Assembly: GCA_020853525.1 (NCBI GenBank)
Contig: JADYYS010000019.1
Span: 47,876-111,875, forward strand
DNA from: Ardenticatenales bacterium
GTDB taxonomy: Bacteria; Chloroflexota; Anaerolineae; Epilineales; Epilineaceae
Direction: 5' to 3'
Length of the DNA stretch: 64,000 bases
The notes beneath the pieces were generated by a model that was not told the origin of the DNA, searched no databases, and saw nothing but the letters and a program-made list of their open reading frames with translations. Positions 53,015-61,324 of this stretch are shown one piece after another. The translations under genes were made by a program, and so were the position numbers. Within the stretch, counting starts at the first letter, position 1. Every line of letters starts with the position of its first letter.

Positions 53015-54308
53015 GGTCGACGGGGCGCCGCCGACCGGACCGAACCCGCCTGCCGCACCGACCCGCCGCAGGAGCGGCAGCGCCCTGGCGGCGTTCGCCG
53101 TCGCCGCCGTCGCCGCCGTCGCCGCCGTGGCCGTCGCCGCGGTCAGCGCAGTGCGGCTGACGGCCGTCGCGCGCCACGCGCCGTCGCCGGCAGGCACGCT
53201 CGGGCAGCGAGCCGGCGCGCTCCGTGCAACGCTGGACGAACGGCTCGAGGTGGCCGCGCGCCTGCCTGATGCCGCACCGGCGCTCGACATCGCCGTGCAC
53301 GGGGATCGCGCGTTCGTGGCGGCGCACGGCGTCGGCGTGCACGTGCTCGACATCGCCGACCGGCGCGCGCCGGTGCTCCGCGACACGCTCGCCACGGCCG
53401 GCCCGGCGCTCGCCGTCGCCGCCGCCGACGACGTCCTGGCCGTCGCAGCCGGCTCGGGCGGTCTGCAGATCTTCGCCCGACCCGACGTCTCCGCCATGCC
53501 GACCCTCGTCGCCACCGTCCCGCCCACGGCGGGCGGCCATGCCTACAGCGTCGCCGTGAGCGGGGACGTCATCTGGGTGGGCGAATGGAATCAGGACTTC
53601 GGGCAGGGTGACCCCGGGCACGGCATTCGGGCGATCGCCCGGACGTCGGACGGACGGTGGGCCGTCGTCGGCCAGCTGAACACGCCCGGCTGGGCGGCGG
53701 ACATCGCGGTCGCCGGCGACACGGCCTACGTCGCCGACGGACCGGGGGGCCTGCGGATCATCGACGTGGCGGACGCCGGGAGCCCGCGCGAGGTCGGCTC
53801 GCTGGCCACGTCCGTCCGCGCATATGGTGTGGCCGTCGACGCGGCGACGATGCGGGCGTACGTCGCCGACAATGAGGGCGGCCTGGTGATCGTCGATGTG
53901 GCGGATCCGGCCGCGCCGCGGACGCTCGGCACGTTGGCCACCACCGGGGCGGTCTACGACGTCGCGTGCGACGGAGCCTGTCAGCACGTTTGGGTCGCCC
54001 AGGCGGACGGCGCCGGCCCCGCGGACGGCGGCCTCGTCATGCTCGTCGACGTCCGCCGACCGGCGGCGCCGGTGATCGTCGACGAGACCGCCCTGCCGCA
54101 GCGGGCGTGGGGTGTCGCGATCGACGCGAGCGGCCGGGCGTGGGTGGCGGCGACCGGAATCGGGGTCGTCGCCCTCGACACGATGCCCGCCGATGCGCCG
54201 ACGCCGCCATCGTCGGCGACGAGCGGGACGACGCCGACGCCGGTGTCGTCGGCCACGCCGAGCGAGATGCCGGCGGCCCGCGTCCTGTTGCCGTGGGCGC
54301 ATCGCTGA
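53004..54308 (+). CDS. Exported LVIVD-type propeller protein
   Basis: About 434 residues. A long hydrophobic N-terminal segment (LAAFAVAAVAAVAAVAVAAV) anchors or exports the chain. A propeller with repeated blades follows (GGLRIIDVADAGSPREVG, GGLVIVDVADPAAPRTLG), the LVIVD repeat. The C-terminal linker ends RVLLPWAHR. GTG at 53004 is favoured by GGAG seven bases upstream and by the 11-base overlap with the transketolase gene. Function is unknown; a protein-contact role is inferred. Confidence 0.75.
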   Translation: MASEVDGAPPTGPNPPAAPTRRRSGSALAAFAVAAVAAVAAVAVAAVSAVRLTAVARHAPSPAGTLGQRAGALRATLDERLEVAARLPDAAPALDIAVHGDRAFVAAHGVGVHVLDIADRRAPVLRDTLATAGPALAVAAADDVLAVAAGSGGLQIFARPDVSAMPTLVATVPPTAGGHAYSVAVSGDVIWVGEWNQDFGQGDPGHGIRAIARTSDGRWAVVGQLNTPGWAADIAVAGDTAYVADGPGGLRIIDVADAGSPREVGSLATSVRAYGVAVDAATMRAYVADNEGGLVIVDVADPAAPRTLGTLATTGAVYDVACDGACQHVWVAQADGAGPADGGLVMLVDVRRPAAPVIVDETALPQRAWGVAIDASGRAWVAATGIGVVALDTMPADAPTPPSSATSGTTPTPVSSATPSEMPAARVLLPWAHR

Positions 54309-54664
54309 GCATGATCCGCGGTGGGGGCGGCAGCTTGGCACGGCACGGCGGCATCGTGTAGGCTAGTACACCACCACTGGACATGCTCGGGGTTGCAGCC
54401 AGAATGCGGGATCCGGAGATTCAGCAGTGGTGGTGTACTAGTCGCCGGCCCCGGTGCCCTTGACCGCGTCTCAGCACCCGTCCCCGCCGTATCCAGCGCC
54501 CGTTCGCGGCGTCTTAACTGTGAACCCGACGCTGATTGCGAACCCGGCGTCAGGTCGCGCCCGCGTCGCAATGGTGCCTGCGCGGACGTCGTTCACCCCA
54601 AAAGATTGCGCTGCGCGGCGTCGCCAACAGCGGCACCGCGCAGCGTTGCGTGAGAGGTAGCCCA
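54309..54664. other. Intergenic region with hairpin element B and a leader hairpin
   Basis: About 350 bases. It contains the 79-bp element at 54363-54441. A second stem, GCTGCGCGG (54611-54619) with CCGCGCAGC (54637-54645), lies about 20 bases before the next start and might affect its translation. Confidence 0.6.
54363..54441. repeat. 79-bp hairpin element, copy B
   Basis: Perfect 17-base arms CTAGTACACCACCACTG and CAGTGGTGGTGTACTAG bound a 45-base loop. The element matches copy A over its whole length. Stem changes between the copies are partly paired on both sides. Confidence 0.72.
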
Positions 54665-57600
54665 GTGAAGCGTTCCGACCCCCGAACGACTCCAACCGCG
54701 CAGCGCCTCGGCCGCGTCGCGCTCGTCGGCGGCCTCGCGGCCGCGCTGTTCGCCACGGTCGCGCCGATCGCCGGCGTGCCGTTCGGCGGCCCGCAGGACG
54801 GCCGGACGGTGACGGCGCAGGGCGCCAACGACCAGACGACGGGCGGACCACTGGCCACGGGCTCGTGGGAGACCGTCGCGAACGGCGATCGCGTGAACCG
54901 GCTGCTGCGCGAAGGCCGGATCGTGTGGTCCGCCACCGACGGCGGAGGCTTGGTGCGCTGGGATCTCGATGCCGGGACGTACAAACAGTACCTTGCGCCG
55001 CAGTCCGGGCTGCCGTCGAACGTCGTCCACGACATCGAAGCGGTGGGCGACGGGTCGTACTGGCTCGGCACGAGCGGCGGCCTGGTGCACTTCTTCCCGT
55101 CCGTCGATCGGTTCGACGTCATCCGCCCGGTGTCCGGCGAGGTGGGCGGGATGCCCGGCCGGGTGGTCACGTCCGTGCTGCGCCGGCCGGACGGCAAGCT
55201 CTGGGTGGGGTTCGCACAGGAGTGGGATCCGAAGCTCCGGCATACCCGGCGAACGGAAGACGGCGCGTTCACGGCGGCCGGGCTGGCGATGTACGACCCG
55301 GCGACGAACGCGTGGTCCTATCAGGTGCACGCCAGCTTGAGCGGTGAGCCCTCGTCCCTCAAGACCGTCCCGAGCGAGAACATCACCGACCTCGCCTTGG
55401 ACTCCATCGGCAACCTCTGGGTCGGCACGAAGCGCTACGAGGTCTGGCAGCACTATTGCCCCGAAGGCGGCAGTTCCGTTTGCGTGGACGCCTGGGTGCC
55501 CGCCGGCGGCGGCGTGGCGGTGACGGATCTCGACAGCGTGGCCACCAGCGGCGGCACGGTCGAGAGCGCCAAGTGGTCCGCGTATCGCCAGGAATCGTCC
55601 AGCGGCGGCAGCGTCGCGTCCTCGCAGTGTTACTCGGATTCGATCAGCATGCTGCGCGCGGATGTCGAGGGACGGATGTGGGTGGCGACGCTCGACCGGG
55701 GACTGTTGCTGTTTCGCAAGGGGATCGCCCAGCGCGAGTCCTGCACGAGCCTGCCGCGCTACACCACGGTCGTGCGCAGCGGCGTGCAGAAGGTGGAGGG
55801 CCTGCGCGGCAAGCACGTCTTCTCGGTCGACATCGACGAGAACGGGTGCCTGTGGATCGGGCACGGCAGCGGGCCGTCGGTGGGCCAGGGCATCGCCGTC
55901 CTGTGTCACAAGAACACGTTCGACGACTCGTCGATCTCCGACACGCCTTGGATCTCCGACGACGAGTGGCAGTTCTTCACGTTTTCCGGTCAGATCGAAG
56001 GCGAGACGAACGTGCTGGTCAGTGCGATCGTCGTCGAACCCGGCGCCACGAAGGCGATCATCGGCACGCGCGACGACCGGGCCGGCGACGGCTACGGCGT
56101 GGCGGAGTTCACGCCGGGGACGCTGACCTGGGTGCCGTATCAGACCGCAGCCAACGGACTCCCGTCCAACCAGATCGCCGACGTGAAGCAGGATCCGGTG
56201 TCGGGCGACGTCTGGTACGCCCTCAAGAACCGCGGCGTGGCGCGCCGGAAGCCGGACGGCAATTGGGACTGGTGGAAGGCGTTCGGGCCCGGGCGCGAAG
56301 TGACGCAGGTCAAGACGATGACCGCAGCCGGGACCCGCCTGGTCAACATTCCTGTGAAGCTGCAGGACAAGGCCGCCTTCGATGCGATCTTCAGCGGCTC
56401 GAACCGCTACATCGTCATCGGCGAGGATCCGACACGCTATCGCGTGACGGCCTTCAAGGCCGGCGCCAACGGCCTTGGGCCTTGGATCACGATCCAGCCA
56501 AACCTGCAGCGCGACGTGCCGATCAACACCCCGATCTATCTGATCGATCGCGGCCCGGCGTCCAACGAGGCCTCCGAGATCGCATTCGGCAAGGACGGCA
56601 AGGTGTACGTCGGCGGCCGTGAGAGCATCTGGATGTCGGACAGGGAGTGCAGCAACCCGCCGGAGTGCTGGCTCGACGGCGGCCTCGGGATGTGGAACGG
56701 CAGCGAGTGGTTCGTCTACACGCAGCCCGTCGGCGCCGTCGACAGCAGTGGGCTGCTCGATCAGATGGTGAAGACCGTGACGGTGGACCTGATCGGCCGG
56801 ATCTGGATCGGCTTCGGCGACCAGGACAGCACGCAGGGGGACGGCATCTCGGTGCTCGACCCCGCCACGAACAAGTTCACGCACCACTACATTCCACCAC
56901 AGGGCGGCAGCGGCGCCAAGCTCGGCTCGAACGGCGTGGCGGACCTCGATGTCGATCCCGCCAACGGCAACGTCTGGGCGGCGCACTTCCCGACGAAGAA
57001 GAACAACGAGGCGCCCGACGGAACGATCTCCCAGGTCTTGTTCGGCGGCGGCGCCTCGCGCTGGAATGGAACGGACTGGACGGCGTGGAAGAAGGATCAG
57101 GGTGCCCTGATCAAGGGCTACGGCCTCGGCACGTTCAACGCGATTCTGGCCGATCGAGTGCACAACCTGGCCTGGCTGGGCGGCTGGGACGCCGTGCCGC
57201 GCCAGTTCCACTGGACCGAGGGCCGTGGCGTCAATGCCGCCCTGAACTGGTGCGGCCTCGACAACTGCACGAAAGAGGCGTGGCAGAGCCGCGTGTGGCT
57301 GAACGAGGGGGAGGTCAATGCCCTCGCCCTCGACAAGAACGGCGCGGTCTGGGTATCGATGAACCGCCGCGGCCTCGGGCTCGTCCCGCCCTTCGGCGGG
57401 GTTCGCCTGTTCGACGGCGTCGACTGGTTTGCCTACAACCCGTCCAACACGCCGATGTCGTCGCTGAACGTGACGAGCCTCGCGCCGTTCGGCGACGGGG
57501 TCTACCTCGGCACGATGAACGCCGGCGTGACCATCTTCTCCTTCACGATCCCACCCACGGCGACGCCGGCGCCGACGTTCACCCCCTCCGCCACCCCGTC

Positions 57601-59065
57601 CAGCACGCCGGTGAATACCGTCGAGTCGACGCCGACGTTGGAGGGCAGCCCGACCCGTACCGCCACGCGCGGCGCCACGCCGACGCCGACACGCACCCAA
57701 TCGGGCGGCACGACCGGGACCCCGGCGCCATCCACCTGTGCGGGGGGCTGGTGCTCGATCTACCTGCCCTACAGCCGTCGCTTCTGCAGCGGCACCGGCT
57801 GTCCCAAGCGCACGACGCCCCGCCCGACGATCCCGCGCAGCACGGCTGACCCGTCGTCCACGCCGACCCTCCGCCCGCCGACGGCCACCGCAACGCCAAC
57901 GGCCAGCCCAACCCTTCCGTCGGGGCCGACGACCGGGCCGTCCCCGACGGACGACACGCCGGCCACGGCCGGCACGCCCTCGGCCACGTCCACGAGCGCG
58001 CCGACGCAGCCCGGCGGCAGTGCCACCGCCCGTGCCACCGCCGGCCCGACGGCGAGCCGTACCGCCACCCCCACCGCGTCGCCGACCACGGCGCCCGGGA
58101 TCACGCCGTCGCCGACGACCGGTTCGTTCCCGTCGGGCGAGTGGCAGAACGTGAACCGGTCCTTGCAGATCACGCGCAACACGCTCACCGGCGTCAGCGG
58201 CGCGTCGAACGGTCTTGCCATTCTTGTCGGCGCGAACAGCACGGTGCTCATCTGGGACGGCCTCGAGTTCACCAGCGCGACGGTGCAGCCCGGGCGGATG
58301 CTGAACGGGGTCGTCATGCTCGACGACCGCAACGGCTACATCGTCGGCGATTACCTCGGGCAGTCGAGCACGTTGATCCGGACGCGCGACGGTGCCCAGT
58401 CGTGGTCCAGCATGCCGACCGAGAACCTCGACAACTGGTCGGCGGTGGCGATGGTGCGCGGCACGCAGGGCATACGCGGTTGGATCGTCGGCAAGACGAA
58501 CGGCAGTCGCCAGTTCTTCGACGGTTCGACCTGGGCCAAGCAGTCGGCGTCGGACCTGAACAACACGTCGCACAAGTACGCCGATGTGGCGATGCTGTCC
58601 GACACGAGCGCCGTGGCCGTCCAGAACGGCGGAACGGGATCGCGGATCTACAACTGGAACGGCACGGCCTGGTCGCCGGGAACCCAGTCGGGTGCGCTCA
58701 ACAGCGTGGACGTCCTGCCGTCGGGCGACGGCGTGGCCGTCGGCCCGACCGGCACCGTCTGGTTGCGCGATCCGACCGGGAACTGGTCCCGCATGGACAA
58801 CAAGCCGAGCACGAGCGGCCGCGATCTGCTCGGCGTGAAGATGCTCGCCAAGGACCGGATCTGGGCCGTCGGCGAGCGAGGCGGCATCTACCTCTGGAGC
58901 GGTGGACCGAACTGGCAGACGTTCGCGGTCACCGGCGTGACGAAGGACCTGAACAGCGTCTGGTTCAGCCCCGACGGCCGCCACGGCTGGGCGGTCGGCG
59001 TGGAAGGCACGATCGCGCGCTACGTCGTCCCAACGCCCACCCCGACTTCGACACCGCGCCCGTAG
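54665..59065 (+). CDS. Giant exported propeller protein with Pro/Thr linkers (two propeller regions)
   Basis: 1466 residues. After the signal segment (about 16-50) comes a seven-bladed-type region opening GSWETVANGDRVNRLLREG. Its repeats resemble two-component-regulator propellers (for example LWVGFAQEWD and DVWYALKNRGVARRKPDGNW). A Thr/Pro stretch with SIYLPYSRRFCSG follows, then a second linker of about 100 residues, and a C-terminal region with repeats like RGWIVGKTNGSR and IWAVGERGGIYLW. This last part resembles photosystem-assembly YCF48-type blades. GTG start with GAGAGG eight bases upstream. It shares its N-terminal blade pattern with the gene at 61325. Confidence 0.75.
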   Translation: MKRSDPRTTPTAQRLGRVALVGGLAAALFATVAPIAGVPFGGPQDGRTVTAQGANDQTTGGPLATGSWETVANGDRVNRLLREGRIVWSATDGGGLVRWDLDAGTYKQYLAPQSGLPSNVVHDIEAVGDGSYWLGTSGGLVHFFPSVDRFDVIRPVSGEVGGMPGRVVTSVLRRPDGKLWVGFAQEWDPKLRHTRRTEDGAFTAAGLAMYDPATNAWSYQVHASLSGEPSSLKTVPSENITDLALDSIGNLWVGTKRYEVWQHYCPEGGSSVCVDAWVPAGGGVAVTDLDSVATSGGTVESAKWSAYRQESSSGGSVASSQCYSDSISMLRADVEGRMWVATLDRGLLLFRKGIAQRESCTSLPRYTTVVRSGVQKVEGLRGKHVFSVDIDENGCLWIGHGSGPSVGQGIAVLCHKNTFDDSSISDTPWISDDEWQFFTFSGQIEGETNVLVSAIVVEPGATKAIIGTRDDRAGDGYGVAEFTPGTLTWVPYQTAANGLPSNQIADVKQDPVSGDVWYALKNRGVARRKPDGNWDWWKAFGPGREVTQVKTMTAAGTRLVNIPVKLQDKAAFDAIFSGSNRYIVIGEDPTRYRVTAFKAGANGLGPWITIQPNLQRDVPINTPIYLIDRGPASNEASEIAFGKDGKVYVGGRESIWMSDRECSNPPECWLDGGLGMWNGSEWFVYTQPVGAVDSSGLLDQMVKTVTVDLIGRIWIGFGDQDSTQGDGISVLDPATNKFTHHYIPPQGGSGAKLGSNGVADLDVDPANGNVWAAHFPTKKNNEAPDGTISQVLFGGGASRWNGTDWTAWKKDQGALIKGYGLGTFNAILADRVHNLAWLGGWDAVPRQFHWTEGRGVNAALNWCGLDNCTKEAWQSRVWLNEGEVNALALDKNGAVWVSMNRRGLGLVPPFGGVRLFDGVDWFAYNPSNTPMSSLNVTSLAPFGDGVYLGTMNAGVTIFSFTIPPTATPAPTFTPSATPSSTPVNTVESTPTLEGSPTRTATRGATPTPTRTQSGGTTGTPAPSTCAGGWCSIYLPYSRRFCSGTGCPKRTTPRPTIPRSTADPSSTPTLRPPTATATPTASPTLPSGPTTGPSPTDDTPATAGTPSATSTSAPTQPGGSATARATAGPTASRTATPTASPTTAPGITPSPTTGSFPSGEWQNVNRSLQITRNTLTGVSGASNGLAILVGANSTVLIWDGLEFTSATVQPGRMLNGVVMLDDRNGYIVGDYLGQSSTLIRTRDGAQSWSSMPTENLDNWSAVAMVRGTQGIRGWIVGKTNGSRQFFDGSTWAKQSASDLNNTSHKYADVAMLSDTSAVAVQNGGTGSRIYNWNGTAWSPGTQSGALNSVDVLPSGDGVAVGPTGTVWLRDPTGNWSRMDNKPSTSGRDLLGVKMLAKDRIWAVGERGGIYLWSGGPNWQTFAVTGVTKDLNSVWFSPDGRHGWAVGVEGTIARYVVPTPTPTSTPRP

Positions 59066-59279
59066 CCGCCGGCAGGCGACGACGATTCTCTCGTCGGCTC
59101 CGATCGACATCGCCGCTGCGCCCAGAGGCCATTCGGCGCGCGACTCCGTCCAGGTCGCGCCGCTCGTCCTCGCGTTCGGCGTCGTCGCCGTCGGCGTCGC
59201 GGCGGCCGCTTGGTCGGCCCTCGGACTGGCCGCCGCCGGCCGTTTCGATGCGCGATTCGCGCTTGCCACGGGCGGTGCC

Positions 59280-61232
59280 GTGGCGGCAGCGGTCCTGGTC
59301 GCCCTCGTCCGTGCGGTGCGGTGCGGCAATCTGCGGCTGCGCCGCGAGGCGGACGACGTTGCGGCCGATGCCGCGTGCGCCGTCGTCATCGCCCTTGGTG
59401 TGCTTCGACTCGGACCCGCGGTCCCATGGCCGGCCGCGCTGGACGGCGGGTGGTATGCCGCGGCGGCAGTGCGCATCGCCCACGACCGGAGCCTGTTCTT
59501 CGACGCGCCGGCCGCGGCCGTCGACGGCCTCGTCACGCCGTTGGCCGCGCTGCGGTTCGAGGGCATCCCGGCGCCCGATGACCGCGCGCACGGCTTTCAC
59601 GCCGTGGCCTTTGCCGTCCCGCGGATCGGTGTCCCGGTCGTCACGCCGTACCACCCGCCGTTGTTCGCGTCGTTGGCGGCGCTCGGCGTGACGCTGTACG
59701 GCCCGTACGGCTCGGCCGACGCGGCCCGGTGGAGCGCGGCGCTCTGGCTCCTGGCCATTGCCGCCCTCGCCCGGACGATCGGCCTGCGCGCGGCCGCGCC
59801 GGCGGCGACGGCGCTGGCCGCGCTTTCACCGCAGTTCCGGGTGTATGGTGCGACGCCCTACGCCGAGCTCTTCGCGGGTGCACTGGCGCTGGCCGCGCTC
59901 GTGGCGCTCGGGGTGATTCTGCGGGACCGCCTCGCGGTCGGTGACGGCGCGGCTTCCCCGGCCGGTGCCGAGGACGACCGGACGGCGACCGGTACACCGA
60001 TCGGCGGTGCGACGTGGCTCGCCGCGGCGGCCGGGGCCGCTGTCGGCACGGCCGTCGTCGCCAAGATCGATCTGCTGCCGTTCGCCCTCGCGACGGCCGT
60101 CCTCTGGCTCGTCGCGGCGCCCAACGTCCGGACACGCGGCGCGTTCGTTGCCGGCGCGGCCCTGCCGGCCGCCGCCCTGATCGCCTTGTTCCGCGGTCCC
60201 ACGGTGGTGTACGCGGTGTTGAACGGGACCGGCGTCTGGCGCCTGGCCGCGGCGTTCCTCGACCGATGGGGGCTGGTGATCCTGCTCGGCGCGATCGGTT
60301 GCGCCGCCTTTGCCGCGGTCGGCACGCGGTCTCGGCGACGACGAAGGCCGGGGCGGCCGAGGGCGGCGGGGCGCGTGTCGATCGGCGCCGTCGCCGGCGC
60401 AACCGTCCTCGCGGCGGCCGTCTGGCAGGCCCGGCCGTCCGCAGGCGAACCGACGGGCATGGTCCGCCTGCTGGCGTGGTCCGTCACGCCGCTCGGGCTG
60501 TTCGGCGCCGCGATCGCCCTTGGGGGACGCGTCGAAAGGGCCCGGCGCGTACCGGCCGTCGTCTGGCCGCTCGTGGCCGCCAGCGCGTTCGTGCTTGCGG
60601 CCCCGATCGTGACGCGCGACCTCTCGCCGATCTACGCCGCGCGCCGGCTCGCGCCGATCGCCGTGCCGACGGCGTGCCTGCTGGCGGCGCTGTGCATCGA
60701 GCGGGCCGTCGCGGGCCGGGGCGCTGCGCAGCGGGCCGCGGTCGCCGCCGTGACCGCGCTCGGCCTCGCTGCTGCGGCGCTGCAGAGTGGGCGCCTGCGG
60801 CCGTCGCGCGAATTCGCCGCCGCCAAGCTCCTGATCGACCGCATCGCCGGCCACGCGGTGCCGGGCGACCTCGTGCTGTTCCCGAGCCCGTACGGCACGG
60901 ATCTCAGCGCGCGCCTGGCCGCGCCGCTGTGGGCACTGCACGATGTCGACGTCGCCGTCCTGCCCGGCGCGGTCGAGGATCCGGAGAGCGGTGCGCCCGG
61001 TGCGGCGGCGGCCGCGCTCACGCGTTGGTCGGACGCCCACCCCGGCGGGCGCGTGCTGTGGGTCGCCGCGCCGTCGACGAAGCCCCCGGCGGGGATGGCG
61101 CTCGATGGGATCGGCGAGGAGTCGCTGATCACCGAGGCGTGGCAGCCCGGCATCATGCCGCCGGGCTTCGCGGCCGTCGAGCTCACGGTGGGTATCGGCG
61201 CTTTGACCCCTGCGGTCGACAACTCGCGGTAA
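59280..61232 (+). CDS. GT39/ArnT-like polytopic membrane glycosyltransferase
   Basis: About 650 residues or more, with around twelve membrane segments. Early loop ALDGGWYAAAAVRIAHD and YHPPLFASLAALGVTLYG resemble the catalytic Asp loop and PPL motif of GT-C glycosyltransferases, which use lipid-linked sugars. GTG at 59280 is the first conventional start, but a further 65 in-frame codons upstream (to ATT at 59085) read as another membrane segment (LVLAFGVVAVGVAAAAW). The true start may therefore be a rare codon or lie upstream. The gene sits between two propeller surface proteins. Confidence 0.7.
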   Translation: MAAAVLVALVRAVRCGNLRLRREADDVAADAACAVVIALGVLRLGPAVPWPAALDGGWYAAAAVRIAHDRSLFFDAPAAAVDGLVTPLAALRFEGIPAPDDRAHGFHAVAFAVPRIGVPVVTPYHPPLFASLAALGVTLYGPYGSADAARWSAALWLLAIAALARTIGLRAAAPAATALAALSPQFRVYGATPYAELFAGALALAALVALGVILRDRLAVGDGAASPAGAEDDRTATGTPIGGATWLAAAAGAAVGTAVVAKIDLLPFALATAVLWLVAAPNVRTRGAFVAGAALPAAALIALFRGPTVVYAVLNGTGVWRLAAAFLDRWGLVILLGAIGCAAFAAVGTRSRRRRRPGRPRAAGRVSIGAVAGATVLAAAVWQARPSAGEPTGMVRLLAWSVTPLGLFGAAIALGGRVERARRVPAVVWPLVAASAFVLAAPIVTRDLSPIYAARRLAPIAVPTACLLAALCIERAVAGRGAAQRAAVAAVTALGLAAAALQSGRLRPSREFAAAKLLIDRIAGHAVPGDLVLFPSPYGTDLSARLAAPLWALHDVDVAVLPGAVEDPESGAPGAAAAALTRWSDAHPGGRVLWVAAPSTKPPAGMALDGIGEESLITEAWQPGIMPPGFAAVELTVGIGALTPAVDNSR

Positions 61233-61324
61233 CGCGCCGCCGCTCGCCGTCGTTATCGACCACGGCCGTCGGGGCCGTGGCCCCCCCCCACCGTATGTCC
61301 CCCACCGTATGCAGGAGCGCGCAC

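Noticed and set aside
54593..59566. Minus-strand frame of over 1600 codons opposite the propeller giant
   Set aside because: Composition is typical of antisense shadow; the plus strand has signal peptide, blades and linker.
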